A DNA stretch of 64,000 nt from Comamonadaceae bacterium (GTDB lineage: Bacteria; Pseudomonadota; Gammaproteobacteria; Burkholderiales; Burkholderiaceae_C). Under the pieces are notes generated by a model. That model worked only from the letters and a program-made list of their open reading frames with translations, ran no database searches and was not told the DNA's origin. Position numbers and translations under genes: made by a program. Shown one piece after another: positions 25,414 through 34,796 of the stretch; the first letter of the stretch is position 1; every line of letters begins with the position of its first letter. The stretch covers positions 1 through 64,000 of the forward strand of contig JAIXUC010000023.1 in NCBI GenBank assembly GCA_027483665.1. The letters are read 5' to 3'.

Positions 25414-26363
25414 GAGCGCCCATTGCTGGCAAGTTGTACCGCAGCAGCCCCGCCTTGCGCGCGCGCGATGGCCAGCGTGGTGTTGATGCTGCGGCTCAGT
25501 TTGCTGGCGTATTCAGGGTCAGTGGCATAGCCCGCGTTTTGCAAGCTGCTGGCAAAGCCCTGCACCGAGGCATGCTGTTGCGCCTGTTCGCGTACCTGTG
25601 CGTAGCGCGGGCTTTGCGTGATGAGGCGTGCGTAGTCGCGAAACGAAGCCTCGGGCGAGTCGTAAGCACGAAAGCGGGCCACCAACTTCTGCGGCACACC
25701 ATCGATGTATTCGGTCGTCGTCACCTCGGCCACACGCCCCTTCCAGCCAGCACCCGCCTTGATGCCAAACAGGTTGTGGGCGGGTGCGCCGTCAGTGGCA
25801 CGCATGGTGGCGCGGCCCCAGCCGGTTTCGTGTGCCGCCTGGCCAATCATGAAGGCTGCAGGAATGCCACTGTCGCTCGACACCGCTTGCGCTGCAGCCG
25901 CGTGGTCTTCAATGAAAGCCTGTTGCCGCGCAGTGGGTTGCACTGCGCTGCTGTTGCTGAGGGGCGAAGGCGTGCCGGCAGCTGCAGGGGTCGGTGTGCG
26001 CTGCATGGACGACAGGCCTTGCAAAGGGTCTTGCACCGGGCCCTGCAAGGCTGCGCTGCCCAAGCCACTGCGCCCGGCAAGCTGCCGCTCGATCATGGCG
26101 CTCAAGCCCCCGGGCAAGCCCGACAGGTTCACGGCCCACTGCTCGTCCAAGAGTTCCTGGCCCAGATCGGACTGCTCGTTGTCCATCAGGTCGGACTTGG
26201 TCGTGGCCTCGCGCATGCTCTTGAGCAGCTCGCGCATGAACAGCGCTTCAAACTGCTTGGCCGCTTCTTTCAGCGCACCGGCTTCATCGGTCTTGGCTTG
26301 CGCGCTCAGCGCAGACAGGCCGCGCCCGTCGATGGCCAAACCTTGGGGGCCGGACACGTTCAT
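25410..26363 (-). CDS. flgJ: Flagellar rod assembly protein and peptidoglycan hydrolase FlgJ
   Basis: A 317-residue two-domain protein. The N-terminal rod-binding (scaffold) domain has AAKQFEALFMRELLKSMR. The C-terminal glucosaminidase domain (about 150-310) has AAHETGWGRATM with the catalytic Glu and HNLFGIKAG. It opens the peptidoglycan for the rod and caps rod assembly in the periplasm. This two-domain form is the beta/gamma-proteobacterial type. It lies one base after flgI. Confidence 0.96.
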   Translation of the reverse strand: MNVSGPQGLAIDGRGLSALSAQAKTDEAGALKEAAKQFEALFMRELLKSMREATTKSDLMDNEQSDLGQELLDEQWAVNLSGLPGGLSAMIERQLAGRSGLGSAALQGPVQDPLQGLSSMQRTPTPAAAGTPSPLSNSSAVQPTARQQAFIEDHAAAAQAVSSDSGIPAAFMIGQAAHETGWGRATMRATDGAPAHNLFGIKAGAGWKGRVAEVTTTEYIDGVPQKLVARFRAYDSPEASFRDYARLITQSPRYAQVREQAQQHASVQGFASSLQNAGYATDPEYASKLSRSINTTLAIARAQGGAAAVQLASNGRS

Positions 26364-26364
26364 G

Positions 26365-27603
26365 TCAGATCACCTCCAGCTCGGCGTTGAGCGCGCCTGC
26401 TGCCTTGATGGCTTGAAGAATGGCCAGCAAGTCTTGCGGGTTGGCGCCCAACGCGTTGAGCGCGCGCACCACGTCCGAGAGTTGCGGCGCAGCGGGCAGT
26501 TGAATCATCACGCCCGGCTCTTGGTTGATGTTGATGTCCGAGCGCTGCGTGACCACCGTCTGGCCCTGTGACAGCGCATTGGGCTGGCTCACTGAAGGCG
26601 TGGTGCTGATGGTGATGGACAGGTTGCCGTGGGCGATGGCGCAAGGCCCGAGCGTCACGGCCTGGTTCAGCACCACCGAGCCGGTGCGCGAGTTGATGAC
26701 CACGCGCGCTGCGGGTGTCGAGCGGTTGAGGGTGAGGTCTTCAATGCGCGCCAACAGATTCACGCGCTCGTTGGGGTCGGTGGGTGCGCGCACTTCGACG
26801 GTGCGGCCGTCCAATGCGCGGGCAAAGCCTGCGCCGATGCCGTTGTTGATGGCCTCGGCCACGCGGCGCGCGGTTTGAAAGTCGCTCGAATTGAGGCCAA
26901 GCGTGATGGTGTCGCCTTGTTGCAGTGGCGTGGGAACCGAGCGTTCCACCTGTGCACCACCCGGAATGCGCCCCGCGCTCAACTGGTTCACCTGCACGCG
27001 GCTGCCATTGGCTGCAGCGCCAGCACCCGCAATGATGACGTTGCCCTGGGCCAGCGCGTAGATCTGGCCGTCCACGCCCTTGAGTGGCGCGGTGATGAGC
27101 GTGCCTCCCTTGAGCGACTTGGCGTTGCCGATGGAAGACACCGTCACATCCACGAGCTGCCCAGGTTGGGCAAAAGCCGGCAGTTGCGCCGTGACCAAAA
27201 CCGCAGCCACGTTTTTCAACTGCAACTGATTGCCGGCACCTGCTGGCAAGCTGATGCCCAGTTGCTGCAAATAGTTCTGCATGGTCTGCGACGTGTAAGG
27301 CATCTGCGTGCTCTGGTCACCTGTGCCGTCCAGCCCGACCACCAAGCCGTAGCCTGTGAGGGTGTTGCTGCGAACGCCTTGCACCGCAGCAACTTCCTTG
27401 ATGCGCTGCGTCTGCACCGGTGCCTGCACAGGCGCCGGCAGGGCCGCAGCAGCTCTGGGCGCTGCCGCTGCCGGCGCTGCGGTCTGCGCTCGCACCGAGA
27501 GCGACAACAACAGCAAACCCACAGCCACTGACATCCCCAGCACCCAGAAAATCGAGCGCCACCAGTCGGTGCGGGCGGTCATCGAAGGCAGGTGTGGATT
27601 CAT
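26365..27603 (-). CDS. flgI: Flagellar P-ring protein FlgI
   Basis: The protein (412 residues including signal) forms the periplasmic P ring around the rod. After an unusually long N-terminal region with hydrophobic segment VLGMSVAVGLLLLSLSV and signal cleavage after VRA, an Ala/Pro-rich stretch leads to RIKEVAAVQGVRSNTLTGYG, the standard mature start. VVGLDGTGDQS and the C-terminus VRALNALGANPQDLLAILQA follow. The ATG at 27603 gives an N-terminus of about 33 residues before the cleavage site; an ATG at 27582 would shorten it. Confidence 0.95.
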   Translation of the reverse strand: MNPHLPSMTARTDWWRSIFWVLGMSVAVGLLLLSLSVRAQTAAPAAAAPRAAAALPAPVQAPVQTQRIKEVAAVQGVRSNTLTGYGLVVGLDGTGDQSTQMPYTSQTMQNYLQQLGISLPAGAGNQLQLKNVAAVLVTAQLPAFAQPGQLVDVTVSSIGNAKSLKGGTLITAPLKGVDGQIYALAQGNVIIAGAGAAANGSRVQVNQLSAGRIPGGAQVERSVPTPLQQGDTITLGLNSSDFQTARRVAEAINNGIGAGFARALDGRTVEVRAPTDPNERVNLLARIEDLTLNRSTPAARVVINSRTGSVVLNQAVTLGPCAIAHGNLSITISTTPSVSQPNALSQGQTVVTQRSDININQEPGVMIQLPAAPQLSDVVRALNALGANPQDLLAILQAIKAAGALNAELEVI

Positions 27604-27622
27604 GAGGAAATTCTGTTGGGCC

Positions 27623-28372
27623 TCAGAAGGGCATAAACGACAAAAAGAAACGCGCCAACCAGCCAATTGCCTGGGTTTCTGCCTGAGCGCCGCGTCCGCG
27701 CGACTCCACCCGGACATTGGCCACTTGGGTGGAGCTGACCGAGCCGTTGGGCTGCACGAAGCGCGGGTCCACGGTACCGGAGAACTTGAGCACATCGACG
27801 TTTTTGTTAAGGCCAATCTGCTTCTCGCCGGTCACCACCAAATGGCCATTGGGCAACACGTCCAGCACGGTGGTGGTGATGGAGCCGGAAAAGCGGTTGT
27901 TGGCGTCGGTTTCTCCCGTGCCTTCAAAGTTGTTGCTGCTGCTTGCGCCCGCCCCCAGCTTGCCGAGGATGGAAGAGGTGGCCGACAGCACCGGCAGGCC
28001 GGTGACTTCGTAGTTCACACCGCTGCTGCGGTCGATGGTGGTCGTGGACGATTGGCTGGCGGTGATGTTCTCTGCAATCTGCACGATGACGATATCGCCC
28101 ACCATGCGCGGCCTGCGGTCTTCGAAGCCGGGGCGAAAGCTGGCGCTCTGAAACAAGCTGCCGGTGGCAGGCGCTGGTGCGATGGCGGCTGCTGCCGTGG
28201 GCTTGTAGGTGGCGGGGTCCACCAGCTCGACGACTGGCGTGCGCGTGAGCGTCTCGCAGCCGGCGAGCGCCAGCAAGCCCAGCACAGCCATGGAGCGCTT
28301 CAGGCCGGGCAGGAACGCCGCACGCGCTGTGGCGGTGTGTTCGCTGGATTGCCCAAGTGTGCGCGGGTTCAT
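27623..28372 (-). CDS. flgH: Flagellar L-ring lipoprotein FlgH
   Basis: A 249-residue outer-membrane lipoprotein forming the L ring. The lipobox is LLALAGC, with the acylated Cys at about residue 39, later than usual because of a 27-residue N-terminal extension; an ATG at residue 28 (MAVLGLLALAGC) may be the real start. Mature motifs are GDIVIVQIAENITASQ, LPNGHLVVTGEKQIGLN and FSGTVDPRFV. It starts five bases after flgG. Confidence 0.95.
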   Translation of the reverse strand: MNPRTLGQSSEHTATARAAFLPGLKRSMAVLGLLALAGCETLTRTPVVELVDPATYKPTAAAAIAPAPATGSLFQSASFRPGFEDRRPRMVGDIVIVQIAENITASQSSTTTIDRSSGVNYEVTGLPVLSATSSILGKLGAGASSSNNFEGTGETDANNRFSGSITTTVLDVLPNGHLVVTGEKQIGLNKNVDVLKFSGTVDPRFVQPNGSVSSTQVANVRVESRGRGAQAETQAIGWLARFFLSFMPF

Positions 28373-28377
28373 GGTCT

Positions 28378-29160
28378 TTAAATCTGCGTCAGGCGCTGCA
28401 GCATCTGGTCGGATGTCTGAATCGCCTTGGAGTTGAGTTCGTAGGCGCGCTGCGTCTGGATCATGGTCACCAGTTCCTGCACCACGTTGACGTTGGAGGT
28501 TTCGATGAAGCCCTGCGCCAGTAGCCCCAAGCCGTTGGTGCCGGGGTTGCCTGTGTTCGGCGCACCCGAAGCCACGGTTTCTGCGAACAGGTTTTGTCCC
28601 AGCGGGTCCAGCCCGGCCGGGTTGATGAAGCTGGCCAGCGGGATGTTGCCCAGGCTTTGCAAGGCCGTCTGCCCGGCCACGCGGGCAGACACCGTGCCGT
28701 CATCGCCAATCGTCACGCTCACCGCGTTGGCAGGCACGGTGATGCCGTTGGCCACCGCGTAGCCGCTGGGGGTGACGAGCTGCCCCTCGGCATTCACCTG
28801 AAAAGCGCCGTCGCGCGTGTAGCCAGTGGTGCCGTCGGGCAGCGTCACTTGAAAGAAGCCGTTGCCGCGGATGGCCGTGTCCAAGCTGTTGCCGCTTTGC
28901 TGCAGGTTGCCTTGGGTGAAGGAGCGGCTGGTAGCCACGGGGCGCACACCAAGGCCGATCTGCAAGCCCGTGGGCAGCGTGGACTGCTCGGTGGTGTTGG
29001 CACCCACTTGGCGCAGGTTTTGGTACATCAGGTCTTCGAACACGGCGGTGCTGCGCTTGAAGCCATTGGTGGACACGTTGGCCAGGTTGTTGGAGATCAC
29101 ATCCAACTGCGTTTGCTGCGCCTGCATGCCGGTCTTGGAGATCCACAGCGAATTGATCAT
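28378..29160 (-). CDS. flgG: Flagellar distal rod protein FlgG
   Basis: A 260-residue rod protein. The N-terminus is [20 protein letters not shown] with [16 protein letters not shown]; the C-terminus is [19 protein letters not shown] and [12 protein letters not shown], both diagnostic of FlgG. It forms the outer rod through the L and P rings. AGGA lies before the ATG. It sits between flgF and flgH. Confidence 0.97.
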   Translation of the reverse strand: MINSLWISKTGMQAQQTQLDVISNNLANVSTNGFKRSTAVFEDLMYQNLRQVGANTTEQSTLPTGLQIGLGVRPVATSRSFTQGNLQQSGNSLDTAIRGNGFFQVTLPDGTTGYTRDGAFQVNAEGQLVTPSGYAVANGITVPANAVSVTIGDDGTVSARVAGQTALQSLGNIPLASFINPAGLDPLGQNLFAETVASGAPNTGNPGTNGLGLLAQGFIETSNVNVVQELVTMIQTQRAYELNSKAIQTSDQMLQRLTQI

Positions 29161-29217
29161 GGTGTGTCCTGTTGTGGTCTAGGGGTGGGGTTCAATGTGC
29201 GCGCCAATGAGCTGGCT

Positions 29218-29955
29218 TCAGCCCTGTACGTTGAGCAACTGCGCAGCGCGCTGGTCGTTGGTTTCTGCGGTCTGCATCAGCTTCATCTGCGCTTCAAACT
29301 GGCGCGCCACGGCGATCATGCCCACCATGGTTTCGATGGCGTTCACGTTGGAGCCTTCCAATGAACCAGTCGCCACGCGAGCTGTGGCATCGGCTTCCAG
29401 CGGCTGCTCATCAGCCCCACGAAAGAGGCCGTCGATGCCACGCTTCAAAGCTTGTTCTTCGTTGGGTGTGACCAGCTTCAGGCGACCCACGACGTTGGGC
29501 TGTTGGCCAGGCTGCTTGGCAGAGACCGTGCCATCCACCCCGATGAGCACCTCGGAGTCGGCTGGAATGTTGATGGGCCCACCGTCACCCTGCACCGCCA
29601 AGCCGCCCTGGCTGACCAGCAAACCTTCGCTGGAGACTTCCAGCGCTCCTGCGCGGGTGTAAGCCTCGGTGCCGTCGAGTGCCTGCACCGCAAACCAAGA
29701 CTTGCCCATGGCCATCACATCCAGGTTGCGGCCGGTGTTTTGCACCGTGCCCGGCAAGTCGAGGTAGCCGGCTGTGGCTTCGAGCGAGAACACCCGCGTG
29801 CTGGCGCCTTCGCCGTTGAGCGGCACCGAGCGAAAGGTGGCCAACTCGGCGCGAAAGCCGTTGGTCGAGACGTTGGCCAGGTTGTGCGCCAACACCGCTT
29901 GGCGGTGCTGCGCGGCGTTGGCACCCGACATGGCGGTGTAGATGATGCGGTCCAT
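29218..29955 (-). CDS. flgF: Flagellar proximal rod protein FlgF
   Basis: A 245-residue rod protein beginning MDRIIYTAMSGANAAQHRQA with [14 protein letters not shown], and ending with GSLEGSNVNAIETMVGMI and RQFEAQMKLMQTAE. It is typical of FlgF in length and motifs. The gap to flgE is 38 bases and no strong ribosome site is visible. Confidence 0.96.
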   Translation of the reverse strand: MDRIIYTAMSGANAAQHRQAVLAHNLANVSTNGFRAELATFRSVPLNGEGASTRVFSLEATAGYLDLPGTVQNTGRNLDVMAMGKSWFAVQALDGTEAYTRAGALEVSSEGLLVSQGGLAVQGDGGPINIPADSEVLIGVDGTVSAKQPGQQPNVVGRLKLVTPNEEQALKRGIDGLFRGADEQPLEADATARVATGSLEGSNVNAIETMVGMIAVARQFEAQMKLMQTAETNDQRAAQLLNVQG

Positions 29956-29993
29956 GGCGTTGGCCTGTGGCGTTGGGTATCAGAGGCTGCGGC

Positions 29994-31196
29994 TCAGCGC
30001 AGGTTGACCAAGGTGGACAGCACCTGGTCTTGCGTCTTGATGGTCTGCGCGTTGGCCTGGTAGGCGCGCTGGGCGGTGAGCATGTTCACCAGCTCCGAGG
30101 TCAGGTCCACGTTGGCGTCCTCCACCGAGCCCGATCGCAGCGAGCCGAAGTTGCCTTGCGATGGTGAGCCCGTCACAGGCAAGCCAGAGTCGAAGGTCTC
30201 CTGCCACACCTGTGCACCCAGTTGGCCCAAGCCCTGCGGGTTGCGGAAATTCACCAAAGCCAGTTGCCCGGCCGACTGCGTCTGCCCGTTGGAGTAGCGC
30301 GCTGTGATGTTGCCGCTGTCTTCGATGCGGATGCCGGTCAGCTCACCCGAGGTGTAGCCGTCTTGCGTGAGGTTGGACACGGCAAAGGGCGAGCCGAACT
30401 GCGTCACGCCGTCCACGTCCAGGCTGAGCGCAAAGGCACCCAGCGGGCCGGTGACAGACAGCGCGATCGGCGTGCCAGGCGCGGGCGTGGTGAGTGCGCC
30501 GGTGTTGCTGAAGACCAAGGAGCTGATCGGAGCACCAGCGGTGGGCACGTTGTAGACGGCCCAGGTGTTGAGCGCGGTCTTCTCGAAGTAGAGGTTGACC
30601 GGCACGGCCACGCCCTGGCTGTCAAACACGTTCAGCGAAGTGCCGTAGGTGGTGCGGGGTGTCGGCGGCACGGCCGTGGCGGCCACGGGTGCTTCAGCGT
30701 CGAGGTTGAACTCGGCCGTGATGGCGGTGGATTGCTGCGCCGGAATGGGCCCGCCGGTGGGCAGAACGATGGGCTGCAGGGTGACGCTGGTGGGCAGCCC
30801 TGTGAGCGGGTCGGTCGGGTAGCCCATGACCTGAGCGCTTTGGTTGGTGACCAGGTTGCCGTCTTTGTCGAGCTTGAACTGGCCATTACGGGTGTAGGCC
30901 GCAGAGCCGTCGGTCTGCGTCAGCGCGAAAAAGCCGTTGCCATTGATGGCCACGTCCAGCGTGTTGCCGGTGACGGTGATGTTGCCTTGCGAGAACTGCT
31001 GCGCGATGGTGGCCACCTCCACGCCGATGCCCGCCGTGCTGCCACTGGTGACGCCAATGCTGGAGGCCACCAAGTCTGCAAACTCGGTGCGCGACTGTTT
31101 GAAGCCCACCGTGTTGGCGTTGGCGATGTTGTTGCCAATCACATCCAGATTGCGGCTGGCTGCGTTCAGACCGGAGAGACCTTGCTGGAAGCCCAT
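29994..31196 (-). CDS. flgE: Flagellar hook protein FlgE
   Basis: The protein (400 residues) builds the hook outside the cell. The N-terminus is MGFQQGLSGLNAASRNLDVI with NNIANANTVGFKQSR. The C-terminus has GSVEDANVDLTSELVNMLTAQRA-type sequence and TIKTQDQVLSTL. The middle domains are variable. AAGGA lies nine bases before the ATG. It is preceded by flgD, the hook cap. Confidence 0.97.
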   Translation of the reverse strand: MGFQQGLSGLNAASRNLDVIGNNIANANTVGFKQSRTEFADLVASSIGVTSGSTAGIGVEVATIAQQFSQGNITVTGNTLDVAINGNGFFALTQTDGSAAYTRNGQFKLDKDGNLVTNQSAQVMGYPTDPLTGLPTSVTLQPIVLPTGGPIPAQQSTAITAEFNLDAEAPVAATAVPPTPRTTYGTSLNVFDSQGVAVPVNLYFEKTALNTWAVYNVPTAGAPISSLVFSNTGALTTPAPGTPIALSVTGPLGAFALSLDVDGVTQFGSPFAVSNLTQDGYTSGELTGIRIEDSGNITARYSNGQTQSAGQLALVNFRNPQGLGQLGAQVWQETFDSGLPVTGSPSQGNFGSLRSGSVEDANVDLTSELVNMLTAQRAYQANAQTIKTQDQVLSTLVNLR

Positions 31197-31270
31197 GATG
31201 TGTCCTTAAGGGTTGGTTCGATGAATGGGGCGCTGGCTGGCTGGCGTTGCGGTGCTTGGGCGCGATTGCT

Positions 31271-31924
31271 TCAAAGCACGGATCGAACGTCGGTGTAAGG
31301 CACGGCAGCGCGGCCTTTGAACTGCAGCGACAAAGCGTTGTTGTCCATGGAGACGCCGTCCACGCGTGCGCGCTCCAAAGGTGTGGCGGTGATGGGCTGG
31401 CCTGCGCGCAGCGCGGTGATGCGAAAGCTCAAGGAACCAGCACCGTTGTAGGCGCTGGTGTCGACCTCGAAGCTGTGTCGCCCCGCCGTGCGGGCGCCCA
31501 GGTTGCTGGTTCCCACCACTTGTCCGCTAGGGCTCAGCGCTTCGATTCGCACCGCGTCGGCGGAGGTCTCCAACTCCAAAGCTGCGAGGCTTTTGCCAGC
31601 GCTGGTTTGCAGCTGATTGCCTTGCACCAGCACGTCGCGCCCAACCAGCGAAGCGCCTTCGATCAGCGCGCTGGTGTTGTATTGCCCCAGCAGCTTCTGA
31701 ACGGTTTCATTGAGCTGCTGGATGCCCGTGACGGTGTTGATCTGCGCAATTTGAGTGGTCATTTGCGCGTTGTCCAGGGGGTTCATCGGGTCCTGGTTGT
31801 TGAGCTGTGCGACCAAGAGCTTCAAGAAGCGGTCTTGCGCTTCTTGGGCTGTGGTGGCGCCCACCGATCCGCTCGACGTGCTGGCGGCCGTGGTGTTGGA
31901 GCTGGAGCTGACGGCAGTGGTCAT
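31271..31924 (-). CDS. flgD: Flagellar hook-capping protein FlgD
   Basis: A 217-residue hook scaffold. The N-terminal region is Ser/Thr/Ala-rich, followed by QDRFLKLLVAQLNNQDPMNPLDNAQMTTQIAQ, of which LVAQLNNQDP is the FlgD hallmark. The C-terminal FlgD Ig/Tudor-like domain includes ALSPSGQVVGTSNLG. It is removed after hook assembly. It lies between flgC and flgE. Confidence 0.95.
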   Translation of the reverse strand: MTTAVSSSSNTTAASTSSGSVGATTAQEAQDRFLKLLVAQLNNQDPMNPLDNAQMTTQIAQINTVTGIQQLNETVQKLLGQYNTSALIEGASLVGRDVLVQGNQLQTSAGKSLAALELETSADAVRIEALSPSGQVVGTSNLGARTAGRHSFEVDTSAYNGAGSLSFRITALRAGQPITATPLERARVDGVSMDNNALSLQFKGRAAVPYTDVRSVL

Positions 31925-31962
31925 GGCTGGAACCTGTGTCTAGAAATAGGTGGCTTGCGGCT

Positions 31963-32367
31963 TTACTGGCCCATGTTGATGGTCTTGAGCAACAACGACT
32001 TGGCGGTGTTCATCACCTCGATGTTGTTCTGATAGGCGCGCGAGGCCGAGATCATGTTGACCATCTCTTCAACCGGGTTCACGTTGGAGTGCGTCACGAA
32101 GCCGTCGGCGTCGGCCGAGGGGTGCGTGGGGTTGAACTCTTTGCGGTTGGGCGTCTGGCTTTCGCTGACGCCGCTCACGCGCACGCCGTTGGTCGCCAGG
32201 TCACCCATGGGCACGCTGGTGAAAGTGACCATGCGTGCCTTGTAGGCCTTGCCGTCTGGTCCGGCCACAGCGTCGACGTTGGCCAGGTTGCTGGCCACCA
32301 CGTTGAGGCGCTGCGACTGCGCACTGATGGCGCTGCCAGAAACGTTGAAGATCTTGAACATGGACAT
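31963..32367 (-). CDS. flgC: Flagellar proximal rod protein FlgC
   Basis: A 134-residue rod subunit with MFKIFNVSGSAISAQSQRLNV and SNLANVD at the N-terminus and SNVNPVEEMVNMISASRAYQ plus KSLLLKTINMGQ at the C-terminus. AGGAGA precedes the ATG at 32367; an ATG two codons on is also possible. It lies 20 bases after flgB. Confidence 0.97.
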   Translation of the reverse strand: MSMFKIFNVSGSAISAQSQRLNVVASNLANVDAVAGPDGKAYKARMVTFTSVPMGDLATNGVRVSGVSESQTPNRKEFNPTHPSADADGFVTHSNVNPVEEMVNMISASRAYQNNIEVMNTAKSLLLKTINMGQ

Positions 32368-32387
32368 GGCGGTCTCCTGTCAGGGCT

Positions 32388-32834
32388 TCATTGCCCTTGA
32401 ATGGCGCTCAACATGGTGCGCACGTTGCCGTTGATGAAGCGCAGCGTGGCCTCGTAGCGCACCGCGTTGTCCACAAAACTGGCGCGCTCGCGGTCGAGGT
32501 CGACGGTGTTGTTGTCCAGTGAGGGTTGCGCCGTGGTGGCGTATCCCATGCTGGCCACACCAGAGCCGCCTTCGCCGCCCACCACCGGCAAAGCGAGGTG
32601 GCGCTGCGTGGTGCGACCGTCAGCCGTAGCGCCGCCCGAAACCCGTGTCAGCACCCGGGCCAGACCTTCTTCGCCAGTGGCTGCCTGCATGGCTTGGGCG
32701 AAGTTGAAGTCGCGCGACTTGTAGCCCGGGGTGTCGGCATTGGCAATGTTGCTGGCCAGCAGGCGTTGGCGTTCTGCGCGCAGCGCCAGCCCTTTGGCAT
32801 GGAAGTCCAGTCGCTCGGTCATCTTGTCGATCAT
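32388..32834 (-). CDS. flgB: Flagellar proximal rod protein FlgB
   Basis: A 148-residue rod subunit, first gene of the flgBCDEFGHIJKL operon. The N-terminal rod motif is LALRAERQRLLASNIANADTP with GYKSRDFNF. The C-terminus has NTVDLDRERASFVDNAVRYE. The ATG at 32834 is taken; one four codons later is possible. It is divergent from flgA. Confidence 0.96.
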   Translation of the reverse strand: MIDKMTERLDFHAKGLALRAERQRLLASNIANADTPGYKSRDFNFAQAMQAATGEEGLARVLTRVSGGATADGRTTQRHLALPVVGGEGGSGVASMGYATTAQPSLDNNTVDLDRERASFVDNAVRYEATLRFINGNVRTMLSAIQGQ

Positions 32835-32915
32835 GGAACACCTGTGGGTGGCGGGGCGCAGACGCGCCGAGGATGGGGCGCTCTTTCACGTGCAACGATT
32901 GTTGGGAAAACTTGA

Positions 32916-32927
32916 GCCTTTGAAGGC
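32916..32927. promoter_or_regulatory. Short palindrome in the flgB/flgA divergent promoter region
   Basis: GCCTT and AAGGC arms flank TG. This is the clearest symmetry in the 198 bases between flgB and flgA, where an FlhDC-dependent class II promoter would be expected. No sigma-28 motif was found here. The role is a guess. Confidence 0.2.
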
Positions 32928-33032
32928 CTCGAATAGCGCCAGCAACACCGGCCAATTCAGCGCCTTTGCCGAGGCGGGCAGCCCTACAGTTTTCGCTCGG
33001 ATCACTGTCTGGCCCCTTCAGGAGACCGCGCC

Positions 33033-33869
33033 ATGCTTCGCACAAGCCTCTCACCTCGCACAGCCGCCCGCCCGCTGGATGGCCAGCACGCGTTCGTGCG
33101 CCTGCGCAGCAGCGTGGCGGCGTGTGGGTGGTTGGTGGCGTGGTTGGTGGCGTTGGCATGCCCTGCCGCCATGGCGCAGCCTGTGGCCAGTACACCGGTC
33201 ACCCCACTGCATGCACCGCAAGCCTTGCGCGCTGTGGCGCAGGACTGGGTAGACCGTGTGCTGTCTGAATCTGGCGCCACCGGCATCGGGCGACCACTGC
33301 AGGCCGACAGCCTGCGCATTCAGGCAGAGCTGGGCGAGCCCGACGCCCGCCTGCGCTTGGCCGCCTGCGCGCAAGTCGAGCCCTATTTGCCACCCAACAC
33401 CCGCCTGTGGGGCAAAAGCCGCGTGGGTTTGCGTTGCCTGCAAGGGCCCGTGCGGTGGAACATCGTCTTGCCGGTCACGGTGCAAGCCTTCGGGCAGGCC
33501 TGGGTGTTGCGCGACGCCGTGCTGCCCGGCACGCCTTTGCAGCTGGAGCACGCCATGCAAGCCGAGGTGGATTGGGCGCAGCAAGCGGCAGCCGTGCTGA
33601 CCGAACCCGAGCAATGGGTGGGCCGCGTGCCAACCCGGCCTCTGAGTGCTGGCCACACGCTGCGCAACAGCGACCTGCGAGCAGCACAGGCTTTTGCGGC
33701 GGGCACGCAGGTGCGGGTGCTGGTGCAAGGTCCAGGCTTTTCTGTGGCCTCCAGCGGACAAGCGCTGGGCGCCGGGGTGTTGGGGCAAATCGTGCGGGTG
33801 CGCATGGACAACGGCCGCGTGCTGAGCGCCGAGGTGCTGGATGGACAAACCGTGCGCATGAGCCTGTAA
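33033..33869 (+). CDS. flgA: P-ring assembly chaperone FlgA
   Basis: A 278-residue periplasmic chaperone for FlgI. The N-terminus is a long signal region with WLVAWLVALACPAAMAQ. The C-terminal SAF/FlgA domain has VGRVPTRPLSAGHTLRNSDLR, GTQVRVLVQGPGFSV and IVRVRMDNGRVLSAEVLDG. The ribosome site AGGAGA lies before the ATG at 33033. It is divergent from flgB and followed by flgM. Confidence 0.94.
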   Translation: MLRTSLSPRTAARPLDGQHAFVRLRSSVAACGWLVAWLVALACPAAMAQPVASTPVTPLHAPQALRAVAQDWVDRVLSESGATGIGRPLQADSLRIQAELGEPDARLRLAACAQVEPYLPPNTRLWGKSRVGLRCLQGPVRWNIVLPVTVQAFGQAWVLRDAVLPGTPLQLEHAMQAEVDWAQQAAAVLTEPEQWVGRVPTRPLSAGHTLRNSDLRAAQAFAAGTQVRVLVQGPGFSVASSGQALGAGVLGQIVRVRMDNGRVLSAEVLDGQTVRMSL

Positions 33870-33942
33870 GCGCCTTGCGCGATCGAGCTGCGACACCCCA
33901 ACCAAGCCAAGAAATGGGCACTGAAATCATGACAAATCGGGC

Positions 33943-33969
33943 TAAAGTTAAGCGGCTATCCGCCGATAA
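33943..33969 (+). promoter_or_regulatory. Sigma-28 (FliA) promoter of flgM
   Basis: TAAAGTTA (33943-33950), an 11-base spacer and GCCGATAA (33962-33969) are an almost exact match to the flagellar sigma-28 consensus. It lies 41 bases upstream of the flgM ATG, so flgM(N) can be expressed as a late class III unit. Confidence 0.9.
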
Positions 33970-34010
33970 CTCCCATCACGAAGGCCCACGCGGGCACTGT
34001 GGAGAACCCC

Positions 34011-34343
34011 ATGAAGATTGGACAGACCCCCGAAGCGTCGGCCGTCAAGGCCCCGGCTGCAGCCCCGAAAGGTGCTGCAGCGCAGGCTGCGGCCGCGGCC
34101 AACGCTCAGGCCGCGCCAGCGCAGGCCCAGTCTTCCGGGGCTGCGCAAATCGCCAGCGTGGCAGTGAGCGTTTCGCCCACGCTTCAAAAGACCGTGCGCA
34201 ATGCCAGTGGCGATGTGGACATGGCCAAGGTGAACGCTGTGCGCCAGGCCATCAAAGACGGCACCTTCAAGATCAACCCCGAAGCCATTGCCGACCGCAT
34301 GCTGGAAAACGCGGCGGAAATGCTGCAGCTCACGCGCCGCTGA
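34011..34343 (+). CDS. flgM: Anti-sigma-28 factor FlgM
   Basis: A 110-residue protein that holds FliA inactive until it is exported through the finished hook. The N-terminal half is Ala/Pro/Gln-rich and probably disordered. The C-terminal FlgM domain has VSPTLQKTVRNASGDVDMAKV, VRQAIKDGTFKINPEAIA and DRMLENAAEML. The ATG at 34011 has a GGAGA site; a GTG at 33999 is less likely. It is transcribed from the sigma-28 promoter just upstream. Confidence 0.95.
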   Translation: MKIGQTPEASAVKAPAAAPKGAAAQAAAAANAQAAPAQAQSSGAAQIASVAVSVSPTLQKTVRNASGDVDMAKVNAVRQAIKDGTFKINPEAIADRMLENAAEMLQLTRR

Positions 34344-34389
34344 AGGGGCAAGCCCGCACCGGGCCCTGTGCCCAAGACAGGAGCAGCCC

Positions 34390-34749
34390 ATGAGCGCACC
34401 CCTGAACGACATCGACGCCAGCTTGGCGCTGCTGCGGGCTGCCCTGTTAGCGGGTGACGCCCCGGCCACACTCTCGGCCAGCACGCGGTTGCGCCAACAG
34501 CTTTCCAACCTGGCAGAGGCTGCCACGCAGGGCGGTGCTGGCGCAACACCGGCTGCAGCCGCTTTGCCGGCTGCTGACCGCCAGCGCGTGCTGGCCCGCC
34601 TGCAACAGGCGGCCACCGAGTTGCAGTTGCAACGAGAAAACCTGGTTCGGCGCTCGGTACCAGTGGACCGCGCAGTCAAAGCCTTGTTCGGCGAGCCAGC
34701 ACAAACCACCTACGGCGACAGCAGAGCGCGGCGCTTTCAGGCGCTGTGA
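34390..34749 (+). CDS. flgN: FlgN-like flagellar export chaperone
   Basis: A 119-residue helical protein directly after flgM, where FlgN is found in other flagellar loci. The two helices LASLRAALLAG-like (SLALLRAALLAG) and RQRVLARLQQAATELQLQRENL followed by RALFG-like AVKALFGEP and TYG.SR fit the FlgN family, which escorts FlgK and FlgL. AGGAG lies before the ATG. Assignment rests on position and weak sequence features. It is convergent with fliA. Confidence 0.8.
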   Translation: MSAPLNDIDASLALLRAALLAGDAPATLSASTRLRQQLSNLAEAATQGGAGATPAAAALPAADRQRVLARLQQAATELQLQRENLVRRSVPVDRAVKALFGEPAQTTYGDSRARRFQAL

Positions 34750-34796
34750 GATCAGGCCAGATCACCCTTCCCTAACCCGTGCTGTTTTTTGGCGCC